From Heloderma charlesbogerti (Eukaryota; Chordata; Lepidosauria; Squamata; Helodermatidae), in the NCBI GenBank assembly GCA_026122225.1, contig JANEZZ010003061.1, positions 5,580,001 through 5,644,000 on the forward strand: 64,000 nt of DNA, written 5' to 3'. A program made the translations under genes and the position numbers. The first letter of the stretch is position 1. The number at the start of each line of letters is the position of its first letter. This document shows, in pieces, positions 55,625 to 64,000 of the stretch. Below the pieces are notes generated by a model. The model made no database searches, had not been told where the DNA came from, and saw only the letters and a list, made by a program, of their open reading frames with translations.

Positions 55625-55712
55625 ACTTTCCCCAACCTGGTGCCCTCCAGACGTGTTGGACTACAATTCCCATAATCCTGCAGCCAGCACAGCTTGGAGA
55701 AGGCTGTTCTCA
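55625..55712. mobile_element. Foldback MITE, family B, truncated
   Basis: CCCCAACCTGGTGCCCTCC, ACGTGTTGGACTACAATTCC; most of the right arm is missing. Confidence 0.7.
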
Positions 55713-55875
55713 CTGGATTTTAAACTGCCTTGAAGACTGGATCTAAAGAACCTCGTTCCTTCCCGTGTCCAAGGGAAATTTCCAAGAGCAGATCTCTTCC
55801 CCATAGCCAAGGGCTGATCTCTTTGGAGAATGAGGAAAAGACAAAAAGTAGAAAACATAGTATGGTCTGCAGCTT

Positions 55876-55945
55876 ATAGAATCAAGTTGGAAGGGGCTTT
55901 TTAGGCCATCAAGCCCAACCCTTACTCAGTGCAGAAATCTTGCTG
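55876..55945 (-). repeat. CR1 LINE 3' end fragment
   Basis: TAGAATCAAGTTGGAAGGGG and GGCCATCAAGCCCAACCC, the complement of the CR1 terminus. Confidence 0.75.
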
Positions 55946-56392
55946 GACTTGCCAAACCTTGGACTCGCCTGATGTTGGTCTTCAGATCCAGCTTTTTGAG
56001 AGAAAGACCAGATATAATAGAATTGTTTTTAAATAAGTATGACAGTCATGAATACTGCTTTTGTATGCCGCTGCAGAAGAATTTATTATTTTACACATAT
56101 CTTAACTAGACAGAAATTCACAATGGTGACTCTTCTAGCCAGTAGAATGGGGCACACTTCTTCCAAATTATCTCTATCTCTCCAGTTAAACACGTTGGGT
56201 ATAATTCAACTGAAATAGTCTTGTGCAAGTCCCATTGAAAAGAATGGGTACTGTACAAGAACAATGTGTGCATGCTCAGCCCCCACTCATTTCAACGGAT
56301 ATAATGGCTCGAGCTTATTAAGGGTTCACTATCATTGACACTCAGCATTAAGTGCCATTTTGGCAGAAAACTCCCTCTATAAATCCTTGAAA

Positions 56393-56485
56393 TATACTGC
56401 AACCCTATACTCACTTTCCTGGGAGTCAGCCCCATCGAACTCAATGGGACTTCTGAGAAGACATGTATAGGGCGGCGCTGTACAT
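56393..56485. mobile_element. Short element, family F
   Basis: TGCAACCCTATACTCACTTT, CCCATCGAACTCAATGGGAC, GACATGTATAGGGCGGCG. Confidence 0.6.
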
Positions 56486-56836
56486 CGATATTTACATGCT
56501 GCGTTTGGAAACAAGTTCAACAGATTTTGAGGGAAGTACTGCCAGAAAATGTTCCTAAGCTCTTTTACAGTGATAGCCATCTTAGATCACTCACTCACTG
56601 ACATACATGCACACAGACCCCAACACATTTAGTTGGAAAAAAGCCCCACCTAAAGCAAATCCTACATCCACATAATAGGTGCCCTAGGGATGAGGCTGTG
56701 TATAGAAGATACCACCTAAAGAGAAACTGTACAATTATGGACAGACACGTAGGGAAATAGAGCATTATTTATGCAGGATGTCGAAAATTTAAAGGTTGTG
56801 GGCACTCATTTGTGAGTTCATGTTGTGCTAATGTTC

Positions 56837-56884
56837 ATGTAGACAAGAGAAGACAAGAGAAGACAAGAGAAGACAAGAGAAGAC
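56837..56884 (+). repeat. 10-bp tandem repeat
   Basis: About 4.5 copies of AGACAAGAGA with no visible substitutions. Confidence 0.95.
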
Positions 56885-56979
56885 AGTCAGGATTTCCCCT
56901 CTTTTGCCTTCTTTGTCCAAGTGCTGTTCAACTATGGAGGGAGCTTATTCCAAAGTCAGTGTATATGTATTATCAATTA

Positions 56980-57230
56980 ATTACTTACATTACATTTCTA
57001 TACTGCCCCAGCTGAAGCTCTCTCGGCAGTTTACAAAGATTAAAAACCATTAAAATACATTAGACAAAGTGTAAAACCATTTACATAAAAACATATAAAC
57101 AGACAGCACACACAGAGACAATATATTTCTAAAAAAACAATGTTAAACAATCAACTAAATATTGCAGCCTTAGTTCAGAACTTTGCTTGTTTCTTGAAAA
57201 CATTTCAGGAGAGGTCTTCTACTTTGTATT
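56980..57230 (-). repeat. L2-like LINE 3' tail
   Basis: TACATTTCTATACTGCCCC, GCTGAAGCTCTCTCGGCAG, TTTACAAAGATTAAAAACC. Confidence 0.65.
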
Positions 57231-57344
57231 TAACGTCTTTATGTTTATTATGATGGTCAGTAAGAGAAGGGGAGGACTTTTTTTCCTGGTACTGGAAATG
57301 CCTTTAAAAAAAAATCTAGATGGGTAGCCATTTTACAGGGCGCT

Positions 57345-57785
57345 CCCTTTACATGCCTACTCACAAGTCTCACTAAGTTCAATGGGGCTTACTCCTATAG
57401 GATCGTAACCCTAGGCTTAGAGGGACTGAAGTCAATGGTCTTACTTTTGAGTAGATGCACCTGGGATTGCGCTTTTACAGTCCTAGATGTGTCTACCCAG
57501 AAGCAAGCTCCACTGAATTCAATGGGACTTACTCCTGGTGTAAGGAATGCAGCCTTAGTCAGTACATCAAACATACATAATTCTTCATCCATGTGATGAA
57601 ATAAACTCTAGTCCAGGACAGTTTATGCCACACAAATTCTGTTGGTCCTTAAGGTGCCACAAGACTAATTCATTCTATTTTATGATTTCTTTACAGTGCC
57701 ATCCTATGCCTGTCTACTCAGAAATAAACCCAATGACTACAAAGGTGCTAACTCAGAGGAAAGTGGGTATAGGATCATAGCCTTA
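57345..57785. mobile_element. Three or more F elements in a row
   Basis: 57478-57554 (CAGTCCTAGATGTG to GGAATGCAGCC, TTA both sides) and 57694-57782 (CAGTGCCATCCTATGCC to ATAGGATCATAGCC, TTA both sides) are clear; another worn one starts near 57345. A family D piece (57608-57672) sits between. Confidence 0.75.
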
Positions 57786-57920
57786 AATGATTAAAAAAAA
57801 AACCCACTCTTGATACGCAATTCCACAGAGATACACAAATTAAAATTCTCCACCCCTTCCCCTATTGATTCATTTTGTTCTTTCCACTTCCATTTTTGTT
57901 TTGGGCAAACAGGACATGGT

Positions 57921-58095
57921 TTTATTTATTTATTTATTGCATTTATACCCCGCCTTTTCCCCTCTTGCAAGGAACCCAAGGCGGCTTACATTATCCTCCT
58001 CCTCTCCATTTTATCCTCACAACAACAACCCTGTGAGGTGGGTTGGGCTGAGAGTCTGTGACTGGCCCAAAGTCACCCAGTGAGCTTCCATGGCC

Positions 58096-58098
<3 letters not shown>
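57921..58098 (-). repeat. tRNA-derived squamate SINE (S9), head replaced by microsatellites
   Basis: TTTATTTATTTATTGCATT, TATACCCCGCCTTTTCCC and GTGACTGGCCCAAAGTCACC; stops at CATGGCCGAG, where the (TG)n run begins. Confidence 0.85.
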
Positions 58099-58168
<70 letters not shown>

Positions 58169-58187
58169 TATATATATATATATATAA
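58099..58187. repeat. (TG)n-(TA)n compound microsatellite
   Basis: About 14 TG units then about 28 TA-type units with a short GAATA break. Confidence 0.95.
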
Positions 58188-58267
58188 TAATTATTATTAT
58201 CAGCTTTCTTACGATGTGGTCTGGCCACAGGAGAAAGCATATTTGAATTGTTACCCCTGATAAGAAA

Positions 58268-58362
58268 ATTACAAAGTTTTTTGTGGAACATTAAAGACTA
58301 ACAACTTGATTCTGGCATCAGCCTTTGTGGACCATAGTTCATTTCATCAGATGAATAAAAAG
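58268..58362. repeat. Unclassified repeat, family D
   Basis: AAAGTTTTTTGTGGAACATT, AAAGACTAACAACTTGATTC, CATTTCATCAGATGAAT. Confidence 0.5.
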
Positions 58363-58377
58363 CTTATGCCAGAATAA

Positions 58378-58506
58378 GGGCACAATTCCAGGCCTGTTTA
58401 GACAGGAAAAAGTCCTACAACTCCCAGCAGGCCCCAGCCATCTATGCTGGGGCATGCTGGGAGTTGTAGGACTTTTTCCTGTCTAAACAGGCCTGGGATT
58501 GTGCCC
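58378..58506. mobile_element. Palindromic MITE, family H copy 14
   Basis: Starts GGGCACAATTCCAGGCCTG and ends CAGGCCTGGGATTGTGCCC, TAA flanks (58375-58377, 58507-58509). About 61-base arms with two or three mismatches. Both carry CCAGGCCTG where most copies have CTATGCATG. Confidence 0.93.
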
Positions 58507-58849
58507 TAAACATGTTACCCTTTGAGGTGCCACAAGACATTTTTTCTGCAATAGAGTTACACGGCTACCCTCAAGAAAATGATAGGGATTCTTTCCCCCT
58601 CACCCCCATTTCTGCTATCTATTTCAACAAAGCCCTTAATGCAATATTTGCAGAAAGGCGTGACCCGGAGCGTGCAAGACGCAGGACTTGATAACATTGT
58701 GCAGCCAGAGACAGAAGGTTGTTCCCAGCTGCCCTTCCTGGAATTTGACCACTACACCTTGTAATGAAATGAAACTACACCTTCTCGATCAAGTTTCTCT
58801 TGTCCCCTCTGGAGAAGAATTTATATTAGGTGCCAGTAGGATTCTAACT

Positions 58850-59012
58850 TCCTATGAAGCTAATACATACTAGGATTGTACCAATAGGAAGGATTGCAAC
58901 TTACTACGCAGAGCTAACAAATCGTAGGATTATGCCAATAGGATTGTAATTTACTGTGAGGCTAACAAATAGTAGGATTGTGCTGGTGGGATTGTAACTT
59001 ACTACGAGGTAC
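58850..59012 (+). repeat. Minisatellite, about 50-bp unit
   Basis: Roughly three copies of a unit with AGCTAACAAATMGTAGGATT, RCCAATAGGATTG and ACTTACTACG. Confidence 0.8.
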
Positions 59013-59052
59013 TAAGTATGTTTTTATAAATTAAAGTCTAGACTTATACACC

Positions 59053-59492
59053 TTTTTGTTGTTGTTCAGTCGTTAAGTCGTGTCTGACTCTTCGTGACCC
59101 CATGGACCATAGCACGCCAGGTCTTCCTGTCCTCCACTCTCTCCTGGAGTGTGCTCAAGTTCATATTCATTGCATCGGTGATGCTATCTAGCCATCTCAT
59201 CCTCTGCCATACCCTTCTCCTTTTGCCTTCAAACTTTCCCAGCATCAGGGTCTTTTCCAGTGAGTTTTCTCTTCGCATTAGGTGGCCAAAATATTTGAGC
59301 TTCAGCTTCCATATCTGTCCTTCCAATGAGCACTCAGGGTTGATTTCCTTTAGGATGGACTGATTTGACCTCCTTGCAGTCCAGGGGACTCGTAAGAGTC
59401 TTCTCCAGCACCACAGTTCGAAAGCATCAATTCTTTGGCGCTCAGCCTTCCTTATAGTCCAGCTCTCACAGCCATACATTACCACTGGGAAA
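59053..59492 (-). repeat. BovB (RTE) LINE 3' end
   Basis: On the minus strand an open frame of 143 codons carries YGCESWTIRKAERQRIDAFE, WCWRRLLRVPWTARRSNQSI and FGHLMRRENSLEKTLMLGK, the C-terminal part of the BovB reverse transcriptase, and ends GVTKSQTRLND just before the BovB 3' end (GTTGTTCAGTCGTTAAGTCG on the plus strand). 5'-truncated, reading frame still open, so fairly young. BovB is known in squamates and ruminants by horizontal transfer. Confidence 0.93.
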
Positions 59493-59499
59493 ACCAAAT

Positions 59500-60885
59500 C
59501 CCACTGAATTCAAAGAGACCTACTCTAGAATTAGAATAGTACCAGGCATGGATTGCTGTCTCCATTGGTTTAAAAAACAAGGGCTGGAAAGTGTTGACAA
59601 CCAGGGCACACAATTCTAAATCAGTTTGGGTTTTGGTCACTCCTTTGGAAATGGCTACAATCAAATGTGCTGCCGGATCCTATGTATGTTAACTCAGAAG
59701 CAAATCCTACTCACTTCAAGGGGGTCTTCCCATTGAATTGAATAGGATTGCAGGGAGTTTAAATAGATCCTAATCTAGTTGGAAAGGGAGGGGGAAATCC
59801 CGTAGACTTTAATAGGATTTATTTCAAAATAAGGGGGTTCTTAGGGCAGATACATTTTAATGGCTGTAGGTTGCCCACGTTAGCAGCTCCAGCTGCATTT
59901 TTGGAATCTCTTGTTCAAGCAGAACATGAGATTCCAAAGTTCAAGCAGGCCTACTTGGAAGAGTAAGTTCTATGGTTTCCATTGGAATCAATCGGTCCTC
60001 ATCCAGATAAACCCGTTTAGGATCAACTGTGTGCAGCTCTTGACTTAATCTTGTTTCAAGTCAGACATTCACAGCTAGTGGCTCTGGGAGGGAATGGGCC
60101 TCTCCATCTGTCTCAAAAGCACTTGGGTCATCTCTTGGGCCAGATAAAGGCTGCACATCTAGATTCAAGTCACCATCAGGATAGGGTGCCTCTGGAAGCC
60201 TGTTTCCACAGGCAGCTGAACGCCTTTTAATTCCTACTAATACGTACATTTTAAATATATGCTCCCCACAGCACGGTTTCACATGTCACACTAAAACACA
60301 GGCATGCTTAGTAGTGAAGCCATTTTAACCACACTTTTTCTTTTTTTAAGTTCAATGAAAAAAACTGGGACTTACTTGCAAGTAAATACGTTTAGGACTT
60401 GTCAATCCTGATTCCTTCCCCATCGCACTTCTAAGATCGAGCCTGTACATTTTTTTCCGTCTCGGAAAGAAGCCCTCTGAATTCAGTGGGAGGCAACGGA
60501 CACAAGATCGCAAGTTTGAAATGGCTGTTGAATGTGTCCCCGAACAAATATTTAGCTTGAGGTTTTAGAGGGAGTGAGGGGCTTTCGGGGAAGCTTCCTA
60601 CCTTCAGGGAGACCTATCTACTTGTGAGGGTAGACTTCAGGAGTCTCCCTGAGCAAGGTGCCTTGGGAAATGTGAACAGGCGCTGACGCCTCGAGAGTCG
60701 CGATCCTGAAGGCGGTTGAGACGGAGGCGCACCAAGATTAAAATCGCAAACCAGAATGACTCGTTTCCTAGTGAGCAGCAAGCCTGTTTTCTAGGAAGCC
60801 AGCCTCACCACGTTCTGTGGGATTTATTAGCCAGCAAGTGCGTTTAGGGCGCTAATCCCAGAGAAATGAGCGCATTAGTAGTACA
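59500..60885. other. Mostly unique PDX1 intron
   Basis: A worn F element near 59671-59755; otherwise unique. The part 60420-60860 is CpG-containing and repeat-free and could be regulatory. Confidence 0.45.
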
Positions 60886-60890
60886 GGGCT

Positions 60891-60966
60891 GGATCCAATG
60901 TTAGTCTAACTTAAGTCCCATTCATTTCAATGGGCTTACACTAAGTAGGAATAACATTGGATACAG
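60891..60966. mobile_element. Family G element
   Basis: GGATCCAATGTTAGTCTAAC, CATTCATTTCAATGGGC, AATAACATTGGATAC. Confidence 0.7.
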
Positions 60967-60969
60967 TTC

Positions 60970-62135
60970 CTAGGCTTCGGCCAGTACGCCCTACTGGATT
61001 CAATATTTATTTAGGCCAACCGTCCCATCTACAACACCCTTCGTTTAAATCCATTTCTGTCCTATTGGCTTCACTGAGGATAAATCGGCTTGAGGAAGCC
61101 ATTTCTTTCAAGTAGGATTCTAAAACTCCTCAGCAAGTTTACGCCACTGAGTCCAACACACACGAGTAGGGTTACCAGGCCTCGCCAAGCACAGTTCTGC
61201 GGCTGCCTGGCTGGGAGCGCTGAATCAGCTTCCAGTTGGTGTAAATCCAGAGGCAACAACCGCGGGGCTGCTTTTCCCAGGCCCCCGGGGCGGGCGTGCC
61301 TCCTAGAAAGGATTTCCATAGGAAGAGCGGGCCGTGTCCACGAAGGCTTGTGGCGGAATGGCTTTGGTCGTCTTTAAGGCGCCACAAGGCTCCTTGCGTT
61401 GGGAAATGGTTTCTGTTCTGGCAAACGGATGATCTCGTGGCATTCTCCATTTCCGTACAGGTGGGTTAAATACAGGTAGCTTAACTACCCGCGAACCAAG
61501 CAGGTGGCCACGGAAACTAGGTGCAAGTCAGATACTGTTATAACTGGGGGGAAAACGCTGAGTGAGAAAAATCACCCCTCCTTTCCATTAGAATTTAATT
61601 AGAAACTGGATCGCTGACCACCCCCACAAGCAGTTAAATCAAAGTACTTGGATTTTAAATTATTTAAATGGTAAACTACCATATTTACGGATGAAAATAA
61701 CCCTTCCTTCCTTGTTGGAAAATACACAGAGACGTTTATAACAGTAAGAAGTACTTTACCAAAACGACAAGATTGCTTTCAATCCAAGTAGGGTGACGTG
61801 GATTCCATGGTTGGTGAAGCACGCAGTTAACACCAGAGAGGGATTAAAGTGGAGTAAGGCTACGGATTTTCCCTCCCATCCACCCCAAGAGTATCTAAAA
61901 ATAATAAGATTAAAAACATAAACATCGAATCCTTTTTAATGTTCGCCAGAATACTCAGTGTAATTAATTTCGAAGGAAAAGTAAGGACTTGAATAAAACT
62001 GGAGAAATGGAGACCTACATATAGCTTAATAATATGGCCTATTTTACCACCATTTAACCATAGGGCTTCTGTGGGTAAAAATGTTAACCTTCCTGAAGGA
62101 TGAATACTTTTCAAGGCTATTCTGCAGTCACTCCT
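60970..62135. other. Unique PDX1 intron stretch
   Basis: GC-richer to 61450, AT-rich after. TTAATTAGAAACTGG and AGTTAAATCAAAG occur near 61600-61640. No repeat family or gene recognised. Confidence 0.45.
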
Positions 62136-62139
62136 TTCG

Positions 62140-62205
62140 GGACTAACCAATGTATTGTGGCATAAGCTTTCGTGGATACTGTCCTCTTCATCAGATGCGA
62201 AAATC
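62140..62205. repeat. Unclassified repeat, family D
   Basis: TGGCATAAGCTTTCGTGGAT, CTCTTCATCAGATGCG. Confidence 0.55.
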
Positions 62206-62209
62206 CTTT

Positions 62210-63330
62210 TTGGGTTGTAACTAAAGTGAACTGAATTAGATTCATTGTGGTCATAATGGGATGTGATCACCTTTTGCCCCCACCCCACCCCCACACGTGG
62301 AGGCTTGAAAAGGGCAGTAGACCAAGTGTGGGTTTAGAATTTAGATCCAACCCCAGGTTCCTGTCGTGCAACTAATCAGTTGGTTGGGGTCTGTCTTCTT
62401 TGCCATGCACATTGATGGCACTAGTGAAATAAATTATCTATTAATTTAACTAGCATTCCTAAACTACTCTAAAGGCACCCTTGTAGACGTGTTAAAATCC
62501 AGTTTATTATTGTGCAAGGGAGGGAGGGGGATACCTTTATTTTTCCAAAGGCTTTAATCTAGGAGAAAGTACGGATACTTGTTTTTTGTTTTAGTTTGGC
62601 CTTCATTTAATCCTATGCATATCTACGCAAAAGTAAGTTCCATTGAGTTCAATAAGGATTATTCCTAAGTAGATATAAGATCGTAATTATAGTTCTTTCT
62701 TTCCTGGTCTCTTCCTAATTACACCAGAAAAGAGATACTCGCAGAGGCTAGTCGTATCACAAAGTGGAACAGGCAAAAGAGATTGAAATGCAAAATAAAT
62801 AAATAAAAATAAAAATAATAGCAGCAGCAGCACACACACTCTGCTAGATGCTGTAGAAGGACAAAAATCCTCTCCCCACAAACTGGGTGTGTTGTCATTA
62901 AAGTGACCCCAGCTCCAACCAGGAAACGGAAGAAGTTCCTTTAGGCCACGACTTTCGGGCAGAAGTCGAGGGCTGCACTCAGCAGAATTAATAGGAGGGT
63001 CCCCAAATGCGACAGGACTGGCTTGCCACATTTTGAAGTAATATACATAAAGACACGCACCCCCTTCCCAAATAAGACCATTCATCCAAAGTCTAAATTT
63101 GCTTGACTGCACTAGCGGCTTCAACACCCAGAAGAACAGCCCTGTTAAGCTGTCACAGCAAAAGCGACCAAGGCTGCCACTTCCCTGTATACACTTACCT
63201 AGAAATACATTGTATTGAACTCAGTGGTTTGGTTTATTTGAGCTATTGCATTAGTAGAGCCTTCCCTCAATAAACACTCCGGCGGCTTACGGACCAATGG
63301 GGCTTCCTTCTGAGAAGACATGCCTAGGAT
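62210..63330. other. No gene seen
   Basis: A worn F element near 62605-62690 and an AC-rich piece near 62830; otherwise unique intron DNA. Confidence 0.45.
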
Positions 63331-63334
63331 TCAC

Positions 63335-63425
63335 TTGAAAGAGTCCCGTGGCACCTTAAAGACCAACAGCTTTGTTCTAGCGCAAACTAGTTAATCCTTA
63401 AGGTGCCACCAGACTGACTATTCCA
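63335..63425. repeat. Unclassified repeat, family D
   Basis: GTGGCACCTTAAAGACCAAC and AAGGTGCCACCAGACTGAC face each other. Confidence 0.5.
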
Positions 63426-63741
63426 TACTTTAAGAACCCAAAGAGGAAACGTTTACGGACTGCCTTCGGGTTGGATCCTAAACGCGTTTGGAGGAGGCAG
63501 ATTTCAGTGGCATTATATTCACCGCTGCACCTCCACATCGTCCCTTTCATCTCCGCGGCCCTTCTTTATCGCTTGAGGCTGCAGACCTTTGGAGCAAGGC
63601 TCGCTGGACCCAGCGGGATCCCTTCTGCGTAAAGACGCATAGGACTGAGCAGTGAATGTGTTTAGGATTGAGATGTCCAAGACTTGCACTGGTTCTCCAT
63701 TACTACCACCACCCGCAAAGAAAAAGTCAATTTTCCTATCA

Positions 63742-64000
<259 letters not shown>

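Overview
The window holds two vertebrate ParaHox genes facing each other, in DNA that looks like a squamate reptile (lizard or snake) genome. On the plus strand are the last two coding exons of CDX2 (6904-7049 and 14010-14210); exon 1 lies before the window. On the minus strand are the last 65 coding bases of PDX1 exon 1 (63936-64000, with the PBX-binding hexapeptide FPWMK) and the complete coding part of exon 2 (44908-45314, with the homeodomain). Both homeodomains are intact and the splice phases fit. This tail-to-tail arrangement matches the known CDX2/PDX1 order of jawed vertebrates. GSX1 is not in the window. I see no other protein-coding host gene; nearly all other long ORFs are chance readings or fall in transposons.

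Why a squamate: there is a BovB (RTE) LINE fragment (59053-59492), a near full-length CR1 LINE with a decayed ORF1 (zinc-finger/coiled coil plus SGNH esterase) and ORF2 (about 17.6-22.4 kb), many CR1 and L2-like 3' ends, at least nine copies of a tRNA-derived SINE of the squamate Sauria/Squam kind, and dense short palindromic DNA transposons. No mammalian Alu, B1 or L1 repeats are visible. Species cannot be told.

Layout: 1-6903 CDX2 intron 1 (partial), with a GC-rich unique block near 1.8-2.5 kb; 7050-14009 CDX2 intron 2; 14211 to about 14.8 kb CDX2 3' UTR, carrying a LINE tail; 15-44 kb intergenic DNA with the CR1, two hairpin-array elements, two CpG-rich unique islands (22.9-23.5 and 38.4-38.8 kb) and candidate CTCF sites at 30.8 and 34.1 kb pointing away from each other; 44.2-44.9 kb PDX1 3' UTR, containing a three-unit foldback element; 45315-63935 the PDX1 intron (18.6 kb), with several unique blocks that may be enhancers.

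Repeat families named below. H: 90-135 bp almost perfect palindromes with ends GGGYRCAATCC, flanked by TAA or TTA (PIF/Harbinger-like). F: 75-90 bp elements with closely similar ends and the same TWA flanks, but a different core. A: palindromes with ends CAGTGGAGGCTGGTGGC and 8-bp target duplications (hAT-like). B: palindromes with ends like CAGGGRTGGGCAAC and 8-bp duplications (hAT-like). R: about 420-640 bp elements with ends CAGYGGTGCNGCTG (hAT-like). G: short palindromes with ends GGATACAAT or similar. D, C and E: unclassified interspersed repeats recognised only because they recur in the window. S: tRNA-derived squamate SINE. T: tRNA-Ala-like SINE.
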